Numbered from the stretch's first letter, positions 52,941 through 63,332 are shown. The stretch: DNA of 64,000 nt from Phascolarctos cinereus (GCF_002099425.1 NW_018344194.1:744001-808000); one strand, 5' to 3'. A program made the numbers and translations. Notes: generated from the letters alone by a model not told the origin.

Positions 52941-53920
52941 GCCTTGGAGGCCTTGCAGCCAAGGCTGGGTGTGGATTCTCCTTCAGCTACAAGTCAGACT
53001 AAAGAGTCCCTGAAGTCCCTTCCCACCCTGGGATTCTGGAACCCCACAATGCTTTACCGCTGCCCATGTAGGAAAGCCACCAACAGCCCAGCCAGGGTGA
53101 TGGCAAGCAGCCCCTCCAAGAAACCGGGGGAGCCATGATCATGCCTTCATTTCAGACAGTCTGACCAGCCCTCCTCTATCGGACTCCCAGAAGGCCTCCA
53201 AACTCTCACCAGGGCCCAGGAATTTAAGCATAAGATGAGTGTAAACGTAAGGAACCAGATTCCTTTGGGAAACAGCATACGCCAGGTAAGCTGGCTGGCT
53301 CTCCTAAGAAAACTCTTTACCTTGTGAAGCCTCATGTGGCAACAGGCCCTGGCCCCAGTGACTCCTGGCAGGCTGGTCACCCCACCCCTCCCTGCCCACC
53401 AGCCCCCTCTCTTAAGGAACCATATTCAAGGCCACAAGGCGCAGAGACACCAGTCCTGCTTCTGCAGGGGCTCAGGGACTGTCTCCACACAAGCTGAATT
53501 ACATGGGGAGGCTGAGGGATTTCATCATCACTGCTGCCATCATCCCAAAGTCCCGCCAGGGTGGGAGGGGGCAGCCTGTCTTCCTTCAGCAAGCACAAGG
53601 GAGCTGGCAGAGGGAACCTGGGCCTTCCCCCACCACACCTGGCAGCAAAGCCCCTTCCTCCTCCTTCTCCTCCTCCTTCGGGAAGACCCCCGGGCTCACT
53701 CACAGTCAGAACAATTCTCCCTTCCTTCTGGGGCTTCCACTGCAGCCCCACTCTCATTCTACAGTGACAACCTCTGTGCTGTGCCTGCCCCACCCAAGCA
53801 TCAGACTGTGAGCTTGGGAAAGCAAGCTCTCCCACCCCTAGCCTAGCAAAGTGCACAGAGCACAGGAGACAGTGAACAAATGGCTGATGAATAAAAGGCA
53901 ACAATATCGAGGAGACTCAG
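52941..53920. other. mostly unassigned sequence
   Basis: A SINE-tail-like scrap (GTCCCTGAAGTCCCTTCCCACCCTGGGATTCTGG) is at about 53003-53040. The rest is unassigned, with overlapping chance frames of 170-176 codons on both strands around 53334-53904. Confidence 0.35.
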
Positions 53921-53924
53921 GAAA

Positions 53925-54075
53925 ATAGATGGAGGGCTAGGAGGGACCTCAGAGATCACGTGGTCCCATTTTATAGATGAAAGAAACTGAGGCCCATAGA
54001 ACAGAAGCGGCCTTCCCAGGGTCAGATGGACAGGTCTTCTGCCTCCATGCCCACCCTGTATTCACACCCCCTTTC
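53925..54075 (-). repeat. MIR3/THER1-type SINE, reverse
   Basis: GGAGGGACCTCAGAGATCACGTGGTCCC, TTTTATAGATGAAAGAAACTGAGGCCC and CTTCCCAGGGTCAGATGG are the reverse order of the family. Confidence 0.75.
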
Positions 54076-55355
54076 CACCTCTTAGCACAGGTTCAGCAAT
54101 TAAACCAACGGGGCCGGCGCTTCTGACAACTGACCTCTCATGGACCAGCTCACCATGCCCGAGAGCTGCCCCCAAGTTACCCCAAGAGTTCAGGGGTAAA
54201 GGAGGGGTAGGAACCTGGGCCCCTGACCTGAGGGCAGCATTACCAGCCTCCAGAACCCAGCAGTGCCCTCTGCATCCTCCTGGGGAGAAGGGGCTGTGGA
54301 CAGCCTTCCCTGGCTCTCTCCATCTGGCGGCATCTGCTTATCACAGAATAAATAAGTGGCACAGCATGCCAGCGACCCCGGCTGTACCCCTGCCGCTCAC
54401 CCCGCCTCCAAGGGCTCAGTGGCCATCACTGACCACCCCACCTGCACTGCAGACAGCTAAATGCCAGCCTTCTCTTCCTGGAGACAACAAATTAACAAAG
54501 TTCCTTCACCCTTTCTTGCCTCCCACTCAGCAGGAGCAAAAACCTGACCCAAGAAGGGTCTGAGAACTTCTCTCCACGCAGGAAGACAAGAGAAAGAAGC
54601 CCCATGCTTAGACGGCTCTAAGAATTCTCCCTCCGGAAACTCCCCCCACCAAAGCCCTCCTGCCATGTGCCACAGAATGGTCGGGGATAGAGGGACAGCG
54701 CCCCGTCATCACACTGGGACAGGCCTCCCCAGTCAAGATGACTTCAGCCCATGCAGAAGAATGTTCATTTTCTGAGTCTCCTCTTGGTCAAAGAGGCACA
54801 GTCTGATGCTCGTACTCCCCTCTCCCATCCAGGAATGCGGCCTTCTGATGGAAGAGAAGTGGAAGGCTCAGAGGATCAAGAGGCGAAAAGCACCCAGCCC
54901 CCCTGCCGCAGCTGGCTTCTGACTCCAGACATTGCTCCCGGCAGAGGAGATCCATTTTCACAGTCCTTCCCAAAGGGCGTCTTCCCAGAGGTCACGCCTC
55001 GACTTCAGACAGGCACTGACTTCCTGGCCATTCACCTGCCGAGCAGGAAAGACTCTGGCCATGGCAGCCAAGGAAATCGTGTCCTTTCCCAGCACATCTT
55101 GGGGAAAGGCGGGCCAGCATCCAAGAACCCCGAGCAAAGTTGTCTTTGTCAGCATCTCCCTCATGCCTCAAGTTGGCAGGGTTGGGGGACCCGCCCTCCC
55201 TCCCACGGCTCTCTCCTTGGGGGTCCAATGCTGACACATTGCTTTCCAACTGCTCCTCCATACATTCTCCAGATGCAGAACATCCCCTCTCACCCCTGCC
55301 CCACAGCAAGCACCCCCCTAGGTACAACCCCCATCCTGGGACTGAGAATTCCCAG
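54076..55355. other. unassigned sequence
   Basis: No confident repeat. It holds most of a 235-codon plus frame (54751-55458) that starts at an ATG but ends inside a SINE; see findings. Confidence 0.35.
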
Positions 55356-55359
55356 AGTC

Positions 55360-55512
55360 CTGGCTATGAAGTCAGAGGTTCTGTGTTCAAATTCGATCTC
55401 TGACCTTGACTGCCTGGGCAATCCAGGGTTAGGGTTAGGGTCCTACTCTGTCAAATGAGGAGGGCAGGTTTAGATGGACTCTGATACTGCTGCTAGCTCA
55501 AGCTCTAGGGCC
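55360..55512 (+). repeat. MIR3/THER1-type SINE with telomere-like insert
   Basis: GAAGTCAGAGGTTCTGTGTTCAAATTC, GACTGCCTGGGCAATCC and CTCTGTCAAATGAGGAGGGC. In place of the usual core end stands GGGTTAGGGTTAGGG (55426-55440). Confidence 0.65.
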
Positions 55513-55636
55513 TGATGACCTTTTAAGAGGGGCCTTCACCTCAAGACATGACTTCAGAGGCTCCCAGCTCTAATTTTCACCCAACCCTAGCCTAGATCAG
55601 ACTTCACTTGTAAGAGTGGCTTTCTATACCTTTGAG

Positions 55637-55640
<4 letters not shown>

Positions 55641-55689
<49 letters not shown>
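55641..55689 (+). repeat. (AC)24 microsatellite
   Basis: Pure dinucleotide repeat of about 24 units. Confidence 0.98.
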
Positions 55690-55690
<1 letters not shown>

Positions 55691-55944
55691 GAAAATACCA
55701 ACACTGCCACAGAATTTATGAGCTGAAAGGGACTATTCTCTCTTTTACAAAAGAGGAAACAGTCCTAGAGAGGGGAAGGGTCTAGCAAAACTCTGCACAG
55801 AGCAAGCGTTTCATGAAGGTTTGTTGTGGTCCTGAAGGCTGAATCTCTAGTTTTATGGATGAGGGAAGGGCAGTGCAGAGCATGGCAGGCCCTGGCCCAG
55901 AGTTCTCAGGCCCTGGGAGCTTGGCAAAGGTTCACTGGATGAGG

Positions 55945-56205
55945 GGGTCCTAGATCCACAGTGGGAGGGCACCTCAGAGATCACCTACCACAGAGGGGTC
56001 AAACGTGTCTACAAGAGCCAGATGAAAACGTCAAGCAGAGAGGCTGAACAACACAACACAGATAACATTAACTGGTGGCTTTCTAAATCAACATGTAAGC
56101 CTCATAGATCTGTTTTTATTTGAATTTGACAAACAGATGAATTTAGCCTAATTCCCTTCTTACAGAGGGAGAAAATGGCACCCAGAGAGAAAAGCGCCCC
56201 CCCCA
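55945..56205 (-). repeat. MIR3/THER1-type SINE, reverse, split by a hAT element
   Basis: The left part, GGAGGGCACCTCAGAGATCACCTACC, and the right part, GCCTAATTCCCTTCTTACAGAGGGAGAAAATGGCACCCAGAGAG, join into the usual reverse family sequence ('gggaccttagagatcatctagcccaattccc...ttacagatgaggaaa...cccagagagg') once the DNA between them is ignored. Confidence 0.65.
55991..56140 (+). mobile_element. non-autonomous hAT-like DNA transposon
   Basis: The left end CAGAGGGGTCAAACGTG and the right end GAATTTGACAAACAG resemble CAGGGGTGTCAAAC-type inverted repeats. The inside phrase AACATTAACTGGTGGCTTTCTAAATCAACATG is typical of a common vertebrate hAT-type MITE. The target duplication is not readable, but the split SINE around it supports insertion. 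The right edge is uncertain by about 10 bp. Confidence 0.65.
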
Positions 56206-56214
56206 CTCACTGAT

Positions 56215-56705
56215 CAGTCAATGGGTCAATAAACATTTATTGAGCACCTACTAAGTACCAGGCAGAATGCCAAGTGCTAGAGATACCAAGACAGACCAGC
56301 CAGCCCCAAGGGGCTCTCAGTGTGTGTGTGGGTTGGGGGTGGGGACTGGAAGATAAATCAATGTGCACAAAGAAGCTGTAATACAGGAAAAGGGGAAATC
56401 CTCATGACAAGGAAGTCTTCTGAATTAAAAGGGGTTGGGAAAGGCTTCCTATAGAAGGAGCAATTTCAGTTGGGACTTGGAGAAAGCCAGAAAAGGCAGG
56501 AGGCAGAGAGGAGGAGCAAAAGCATTCCAGGCCGGGGGGGGGGGGGCAGCTGGAGACAGCGCTCACAACCCAGCCAAAAGATGCCAGGAGGCCGGGGTGA
56601 GAGAAGAGGGAAGGGACAGGGACGAGGCAGAAGCTTCTGTGCCTGATTCTAGAAATGACAGGGAACCACAGGAGTCACTGAGCAGGAAGGCAGGCAGCGC
56701 CTGTT
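56215..56705 (-). repeat. L2, reverse
   Basis: AATAAACATTTATTGAGCACCTACTAAGTACCAGGC, AGCCCCAAGGGGCTCTCAG, GGGAAAGGCTTCCTATAGAAGGAGCAATTTCAGTTGGGACTTGG, AAGCATTCCAGGCCGG and GGAGGCCGGGGTGAG. It is a long antisense L2 with a (G)13 run at 56534-56546. Confidence 0.82.
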
Positions 56706-57170
56706 AGGAAAGTCCATGTGCACACACCACACACGAGATAGCCACGTGCTGAAGGAATCGGTGCCTCGGCGGGTGATGGCCTAGGAAGCCATGCTCGAAG
56801 CCCTCACCTGACATCCTCCCACTCACTCCCCCATGCTGCCCCCTCCCAGAAAGTGCTCCCCCTGGGACCTACTAGCAAAGGCACCAGGAAGGCCTCACTC
56901 CATAGGCCTGGGTCCCTGATGCCAGAGATGCCTTAAAGACCACGTCCCCACAGGACACCCTCAATCAGACGGAGGGGACCCAGGGCCACAAGAGACCAGA
57001 GGAAGAGCATGGGGTCTGCTCAGCCCGTCACCACCCACCATTTCCTACCAGCTCCCTAGCTCCAACAAAGTCTCTGAAAGCTTCTCTTGGCCTTCACTTT
57101 GTCAAGCACAATTAAGGAGAAGTCTGGCTCCAGACATGCACCTTCTCCTTGACCCTCATCAAACATGAAG
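56706..57170. other. unassigned sequence
   Basis: No repeat or gene recognised. Confidence 0.35.
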
Positions 57171-57179
57171 CCTCTAGGG

Positions 57180-57308
57180 CAGGGCTGGGGAACCTGCAGC
57201 CTGGAGGCCACATGTAGCCTCTAGGTCCTCAAGTGTAGCCCTCTGACTGAATCCAAACTTCACAGAACAAATCCTTTTATCAAGGGGATTTGAGGTTCCC
57301 CTCCCCTG
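57180..57308 (+). mobile_element. non-autonomous hAT DNA transposon with perfect TSD
   Basis: A 129 bp element. The left end CAGGGCTGGGGAACCT and the right end, reverse-complemented, CAGGGGAGGGGAACCT, match at 14 of 16 bases. It is flanked on both sides by an identical 8 bp CTCTAGGG (57172-57179 and 57309-57316), the hAT hallmark. It carries GAGGCCACATGTAGCCTCTAGG, ACTGAATCCAAACTTCACAG and AACAAATCC. Too short for any transposase. Confidence 0.93.
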
Positions 57309-57316
57309 CTCTAGGG

Positions 57317-58015
57317 CAAGGCCATTTCCCCTGTTCTTGGACCACAGAGGTGACCCCATACTTCCTCTGCTGCTTAGCTGGCAGGGCCCAGGATTCTGGG
57401 AAGCTCCCCTGGCCCCACCAGGTACAGGTTCTGCATCTGGCCCAAGCTCTAACAGAACAAAGCTGAGGGGCAGGGGAATCTCCAAAGTGCCAGAGAGAAG
57501 GGTGCTTCCCCGCCTCCCCCCACCCCAGGCATTCACAAGAGAAACCAGAATTCTAATTCCTCGTGCGTTGGACCAGAGCCCGTAACTCTTTCATGGTCAG
57601 AGGCCTGCCCAGCCAGCCAGCAGAGGCATCCGAATTGCACAAAAACAGGACACTTTCTAAACAACCTTCAAACCAAAGAAGGCCAACCAAACATTGAGCA
57701 ACAGGGCTGAATTTTAAAATATTTATACAAGAAACCATATTAGTGCATCACGGGAAGTTACAAGGCTCAAGGGGAAATCAAATTGTATCAAAATGTTATG
57801 AACACAGATAGACCACAAATAAATAAAAAAAGAAAGAAAAAAGCCCAATGGACAAAAAGAAGCCGCGTGAGCCGGGACATAAATGGACCCCAGAAGGGCT
57901 AATCACTTGGTTCCCCCCCCCCTTTTCTCTTGCACAGTTTGGAAGGAAGGAAGCTGACTTGTCTTTGGCCTGTTCTTCCAAAGTGCTAAAAAACTGCTGT
58001 TCCCCAAACTGGGAG
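57317..58015. other. unassigned sequence
   Basis: AT-rich between about 57640 and 57850 with A-runs; no repeat or gene assigned. Confidence 0.35.
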
Positions 58016-58018
58016 CTA

Positions 58019-58520
58019 ACAGATCACACACACAGGCATGTGGATCATTCCTACAGATCACATACATGGAGGGTACACGGCTTGCTTACACACACATGAA
58101 TCACATACAGAGATTACGCACACAAAGATCACACAGCTCACATTAGACACATGGATCACACATCACATACACGTCACACACAAATCACATGCACACAGAA
58201 CATTCACACGCACAGCTCATGTATACACATCACACACATCATTTACCTGGAGTACACAGAACGCATACGTGGGTCACATGCACGTCGCTCACTCACACAC
58301 ACACAGATCACATACCCACACGTGGATCGCAGGTATCATTTACATGGAGCACGCAGATCACATACATGGGTCACATGCACGTCACTCGCCGACACGTACA
58401 GATCACATTTACAGAGCTTATTCACACACGGATCACACAGATCAGATACACAGATCACACACCCACACATGGATCACTCACATGCATGCATCATCCCGAC
58501 ATGGATCACACCCCCACACC
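58019..58520 (+). repeat. GATCACA/CA minisatellite, about 97 bp higher-order period
   Basis: Dense AGATCACA, GGATCACA and CATACATGG strings. ATCATTTACCTGGAGTACAC (58238) recurs as ATCATTTACATGGAGCACGC (58335, 97 bp later), and ATCATTCCTACAG with ACATGGAGGGTAC occurs near 58044 (about 2 x 97 bp earlier). TGGGTCACATGCACGTC occurs twice. All plus frames are open and His/Thr/Ser-rich, which is spurious. Confidence 0.92.
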
Positions 58521-58589
58521 CTGTCTCCCACCAGGGAGCCCAAACCAAAGCTGTCCAGCCTTGGACCGCGCCCAGAGCCCCGCTGCACT

Positions 58590-58712
58590 GCCTACTGATG
58601 GCCAGAATGACAAAGTGCTGATCCTGGAGTTGGGAAGACCTGGGTTCAGAATCTACCCAATTCTCACTAACTGTGTGACCCTGGGCCTCAGTTTCATCTC
58701 TGTATAATGGGG
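58590..58712 (+). repeat. MIR-type CORE-SINE
   Basis: CAAAGTGCTGATCCTGGAGTTGGGAAGACCTGGGTTCAG, CACTAACTGTGTGACCCTGGGCCTCAGTTTCATCTCTGTATAATGGGG. Confidence 0.75.
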
Positions 58713-59395
58713 AGTGCAGCACGTCGGACATCCGCCCACCTCGGACTCTTGCCCTCTGATACAGCCCAGGCTCTTTCTAAGTGCTCCTAAAACAACCTCC
58801 TCTGGCTGAACGGCCCAGAAATCCCCCAGAAGGGGCAGGGGCAGCCCTTTCATTGCCTGCCCTCCAACAGTTCACAAGCTTCTCTCCAGGATTCTTTCCT
58901 GACCCTTCCTCAAAATACTTGCCCAAGAAAAAGAGGCCACCCAAAGCAAGGCCCCAGGAAGGAGGCAGCTCAAATCTCCCTGTTGCTTCCTGGGCTTGGG
59001 TGATCTTGGCCTTCTGACATCCCAGCGGCCCAAGGAAGGAAAGGAAACACAGGACCTCTGAAGAGTCGGCCCTGTGGAAGCCTGGAAACAAGAAAGAAGC
59101 CAACCCCCAGCCCTGGAAGCAAGCTCAGGAGGGAAAGCCCTGGTTCCAACAGAGCCCAGTGGTGGGGCTGGGTCTCCCTTCCCAAGAGCGGTTCAAGAAG
59201 CCCCCCTGACAATTCCAACAGGTGCAGCTGCCTCAAGAAGGCGACTGGGATTTCTGCAAGGCCTGACATGGGTCTCAGAGGGGGAGGAGGAGGCAGGGAC
59301 AGCCTTAGCCCACCTGCCTCAGAGGACCACGCTGATCTTCCTCCCTGTCTCATTTACCCTCTAAGTGCCTCCCCATCTGCCCACAAACCCGCTCG
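58713..59395. other. unassigned sequence
   Basis: No repeat or gene recognised. Confidence 0.35.
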
Positions 59396-59399
59396 AACC

Positions 59400-60075
59400 C
59401 CTCGCCTCAAAAGAAGGCTTCCTTGGACCAAACTGCTTCCCACACGTTCTCCTCAGCCCCTCGCCTGCCCCAAACCCCCGGCCCCCCTACGCTGGCGGAG
59501 CAGATCACTCGGTCACCAAAGCTCTCCCAGCCCCACCTGGGAACCTCTCTCCTCTCTTGGCTACATGGTCCTTCGCTTTTCCCTCTGCCCTCAGCCTTCT
59601 CTTCTGTCTGCAGTCTCTCCCACCGATCAGTCCTCTGCATCTACAGGCTCTTCGGAGCTCCAGAAATGCTCGTGGCCAGACGGCACTCTTGCTGTCCCAC
59701 GCCCGTACCTCTGCACAGGCTCTCCCCCAGACCTGGCACACATCATCTCCCTCTCAGCCTTGCCTGTTTACTACTAACTAGACTCTGCAATGTTCCACCT
59801 TCCGAGTGGGGCCTTTCCTCTGCCCCCCCCATCCCTCCCCAAATTACCTCGTGTTTATTGTCCCATCTAGCCTCTATATACAAATATACAGACGCACTGC
59901 ATTCAGTAAATGCTTCTGCATGCATCCATGCACAGACGTACAGATGTGTGTATGTACCCACGTGTACACATACACGCACATCGCCCCTGACAGAAGAAAT
60001 GTCGGCCCCTTGAGGGCAGAGACTGACTCACCTTTATCTTTGTCTTCCCAGCGCCAAATGTATACTTAATTGATC
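59400..60075 (+). repeat. L2-like 3' region (decayed body, clear end)
   Basis: The right end CCCCTTGAGGGCAGAGACTGACTCACC ... TCTTTGTCTTCCCAGCGCC is a sense L2 terminus. The pyrimidine-rich body to its left (ACCTCTGCACAGGCTCTCCCCC, 'tgcacaggctgttccccc') fits the L2 3' region loosely. Confidence 0.55.
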
Positions 60076-60329
60076 TTCACGGAACTCCCCAAGCGCCAGC
60101 CCTCTCCCTCCCAAACTCCCTGCTATTTTACTACTTGGTGGAGATTTTCCTTTATGAACCGTAGAGTTAATGTCACATGTCATTTGCTATGTCTTTGTCT
60201 GTCTCCCCACCACAATATGAGCTGCGCCCGAGCAGGGAGGGTTCACTTCATTCTACGCGCTAGTACTAGCATCCCCAGTGCACATAATGACCACCTGCTG
60301 ATCCACTGATCTCCTGACCGACCTCTAGA

Positions 60330-60500
60330 CTCTCAGAAGACACGCCGGCGATATACAGACAAGCTAAAGAGAGGACAAATGGGTAAGGAAAGCACCAGCC
60401 TTAGTGCGGATGGCAGGACCTTAGCTGGGACTTGAAGGAAGCTGGGGAAGCCAGCAGGTGCAGGTGAGGAGGGGGGATGAGGGGCAGATCTAGCAGGCCA
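60330..60500 (-). repeat. L2 internal fragment, reverse
   Basis: CAGGACCTTAGCTGGGACTTGAAGGAAGCTGGGGAAGCCAGCAGGTGCAGGTGAGGAGGGGG matches the antisense L2 ('attttagctgggacttgaaggaagccagggaagccagg'). Confidence 0.72.
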
Positions 60501-60564
60501 TAGGGCGTCACTGCACCAGATGATCAGCTTAGGAGAGGATGGATATGGCTTCTTTACCCCTATA

Positions 60565-60667
60565 AACACTTCCTGCCTTTGACCTACTTCCTGTGCTCAA
60601 GTACCCTCTGCTCCAAAATCTTCAGGGGCTCCCTGTCAGCCAAGGTCAAAGTCCTCCATCTGGCGGT
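60565..60667 (+). repeat. L2, sense, part 1 (split by a SINE)
   Basis: TACCCTCTGCTCCAAAATCTTCAGGGGCTCCCTGTCAGCCAAGGTCAAAGTCCTCC matches the L2 phrase 'caaaatcttcagtggctccctattgcc...aggatcaaa'. Confidence 0.7.
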
Positions 60668-60935
60668 GGCAGCTAGGGGGCACCACGGTGCTGGCTGGGC
60701 CTGGAATTCAGAAGACCTGAAATCAAATTTGGCCTTAGACATTTTCTGGCCATGTGACCCTGGACGAGGCACCCAAGCTAACTGCCTCAGTTTTCTCATC
60801 TGTGAAATAGTGATTATAACAGCACCTACTGCCCAGGGTTGTTGCAAAAATCAAATGAGATGATAATGATAAAAAGAACAGAGCACAGCGACTGGCGCAC
60901 AGCAGCGCTCTAGAAACGCTCATTTCCTGTTCCTC
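60668..60935 (+). repeat. MIR-type CORE-SINE, near full length, inside L2
   Basis: GGCAGCTAGGGGGCACCACGGTGC (head), GAATTCAGAAGACCTGAAATC, GGCCATGTGACCCTGGACGAGGC, TCAGTTTTCTCATCTGTGAAATAG, AGGGTTGTTGCAAAAATCAAATGAGATG and GACTGGCGCACAGCAGCGC. The head carries a CTCF-like motif (60667-60685). Confidence 0.85.
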
Positions 60936-61228
60936 ACAGGACCCTGGCCCGAGAAGCCCCTTCCACCCAAACTGGCCAACGCCTTGTTTCCTTCTCTGGC
61001 CTGGGCCTGGGGCAGTTCTCTCCCTCTTCTCACCCCTCAGATCCCTGCCCATGCTCTAAGACCCGGTGGAGATGATTCACTCCCCAAGAAACTTCCCTGA
61101 CGGCCCGGGCTCACGGCCACCTTCTCAACTTCGGACTCCCATACGCTTCTGCTTGACTCATATGAATTCTATGGATGGTATATGTATCTGCACAGGTGTC
61201 CTGTACCCTGCTAATCAATGACTAATTA
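60936..61228 (+). repeat. L2, sense, part 2
   Basis: It resumes after the SINE: CACCCCTCAGATCCCTGCCCATGC and GATTCACTCCCCAAGAAACTTCCCTGACGGCCCGGG fit the L2 'ccatgaagccttccctgac' region. Confidence 0.5.
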
Positions 61229-61229
61229 A

Positions 61230-61475
61230 TGGCCCCTAGACAGAGTGCCAGGCCTAGAGTCAGGAAGACTCATCTTCCTGAGTTCAAATCTGGCCTCAGA
61301 CATTTAGTAGCTGTGTGACTCTGGGCAAGTCACGTCACTCTGCTTGCCTCAGTTTCCTCATCTGTAAAATGAGCTGGAGAAGGAAATGGCAAACCACCTC
61401 AGTATCTCTACCGAGAAAATCCTAAATGGGGTCAAGGAGAGTCACACATGATGGAACGACTAAATCACAGACTTC
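61230..61475 (+). repeat. SINE with BovB/RTE-type tail, near full length
   Basis: GAGTCAGGAAGACTCATCTTCCTGAGTTCAAATCTGGCCTCAGAC, TAGCTGTGTGACTCTGGGCAAGTCAC, TCAGTTTCCTCATCTGTAAAATGAGCTGGAGAAGGAAATGGCAAACC, TATCTCTACCGAGAAAATCC and AATGGGGTCAAGGAGAGTCACACATG. Confidence 0.94.
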
Positions 61476-62740
61476 ACAAACTCCTTTCTTACCCAAATGT
61501 ATATGGCCCCACTCTCCCAAAGCGCTCTACTGAGTAAGTGGCTCTGTATACAGCGGGTGCTTAATAATTGGAGGTGGGTTGAGCACCGCATCTATGATGT
61601 CACAGGGACCACCTAAGCCAGTCCTAGCCATGTGGTGCTGCCACCACGCCCATGCGTCCCGCCCCGCCCCCCCACTCCCACCGTTCCAGTTCTGGAGTCA
61701 TGATCACAAGAAAGCCACAAGGGTGTGTCTACACTGTCCCCTAGTCCCACTTACTACTCAGTAACTTTCCAAAGGAGACAAACCCTCTCCTAGGGCACCC
61801 CCTCACTCGTTTACACCTCTGTAAGTAAGGGCAGAGAATGTCTTTGCTGGTGGATTTCTACCCCCAGAGCTTAGCTCAGTCACAGTGAACACTTAATCGA
61901 TACATCTGCATCTATTCGGCCATTCCTTCCCAGGCAATTCTGGGCTAGGAAGCGCCCTCTACCAAAGCAGAGCAGCACTGCTCCCACAACTCAGCCTCTT
62001 GGGAAGTTGTCTTGGGATCTGGGGTTTGCTCGGCTTATGGAAGAAGAAGAAATCGAACCCAGGTCTTTAGGGCTTGAGGGGTTCCCTCCTGCTGTCCGTT
62101 TCATTGTAATAGCTCCCACGGCCAGAGTTCTGTCCCGTTTACAGCCACCCAGAGGGTGGGGTACCATGAGTCCCACAGTCTATCCCACACACCCATCCGT
62201 CCCACTGGACCGTAAGCCTGCAGCCACCTTCCCAAAGACGAGGGCTCCAGGACCAAAATGAAGCTCCCAGGAGCATGACAGAATAAATAGGACAAGACCC
62301 CAGCAAAGAGATGGAAATGGAGAAAGAGAAAGCAAGCATTCTCCCCTCTAACCCCCAGGGGCTGCCAGGGCCAAGAGAGAGCACGGCTGTGCCCAAACGT
62401 GGCACCACCCTCTGCGACAGCCACGGGCCAGCAAAGAAGGGAGGCATAAAACCAACAGCCTGGGAAGGAGACTGTCCAAGCTCCAACCTCCCCAGAGCTG
62501 GAAGGGAGATGAGGAGACCAGTGGAGGAAATCAGGAGATACAACGAACCAGGGTGACTCTGGTGTAGCCACCGAAAAAAGAGGACTCTCCATTATGAAGT
62601 CCTGCCATGCCACATGAAGGTAGTGAGTTCACCATTCCTAGAAGTATTCAAGCAGAGAGTGGAGGACCTGGTCTTTGGGATATTATAGGAGGGGCCACCA
62701 AATTCAGTGGGAGATCGGGCCAGGATGATTAGTGTCGGGA
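61476..62740. other. unassigned sequence
   Basis: No confident repeat or gene. Short L2-end-like phrases occur near 61840-61905 (CAGAGCTTAGCTCAG, AACACTTAATCGATAC) but are too decayed to call. Confidence 0.35.
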
Positions 62741-62744
62741 TGAT

Positions 62745-62865
62745 TGGATTCCAATGAAAAGACTGAGGCCCAGAGAGGTCAAGGAAGTGTCCCCCAAGGA
62801 GCAGACTGAAGATCTGAACTCAGACTCCGGGCCTCAGGATAGTCTCTCCCTACCGCACCGCCTCG
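62745..62865 (-). repeat. MIR-type SINE, reverse
   Basis: CCAATGAAAAGACTGAGGCCCAGAGAGGTCAAGGAAGTGTCCCCCAAGG and GATCTGAACTCAGACTCCGGGCC are the reverse order of core and head. Confidence 0.7.
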
Positions 62866-62929
62866 ATTTCTCCTCTCCTCTCTAAAAAGTCAGGATGTCC
62901 TAGGCTGCACCGATCCCACGGTGGATTCC

Positions 62930-63040
62930 ACTAAGCTGGGACCCCCCTTGAGAGCAGGCGCTGTTTTTGCTTTTCTCCGTATCCTGAGCACCTAGCAGAG
63001 CGCATAGTACAGAGCACTTGCTGACCGACGGGCTTGTCTT
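62930..63040 (+). repeat. L2 3' end
   Basis: CTTGAGAGCAGGCGCTGTTTTTGC, CCGTATCCTGAGCACCTAGCAGAGCGCATAGTACAGAGCACTTGCTGACCGACGG. Confidence 0.65.
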
Positions 63041-63229
63041 GAGGAAGGCACAGAAATGCAAAGGAAACACTCCTGGGAACCAACTGAAAAAAGCCAATTG
63101 GTCGGCCCAGGTCTTTCTTCAAACAGCAGGCCTGGCCCCCAGCGGACGCATCCACAGAAACGTCCCAGGACGGGGAAGGCACTCCACAGTGAATAAACCT
63201 ACAGGCCTCAGGTCAGAGCCTCTGCACCT

Positions 63230-63332
63230 TCTGGGGGTGGGGGGGCCTCAGTTTCCTCCTCTGTCAAATGGCAGGGGGCATTAGACGGCCTCTGAGGCCT
63301 CGTCTAGCTCTAGGCCTGTGACCCCACGACCC
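63230..63332 (+). repeat. MIR3/THER1-type SINE 3' part
   Basis: GGCCTCAGTTTCCTCCTCTGTCAAATGGCAGGGGGC followed by ACGGCCTCTGAGGCCTCGTCTAGCTCTAGGCC. Confidence 0.7.

Noticed and set aside
58038-58707. Three His/Ser/Thr-rich frames of 156-186 codons
   Set aside because: They are readings of the GATCACA/CA array in all frames.
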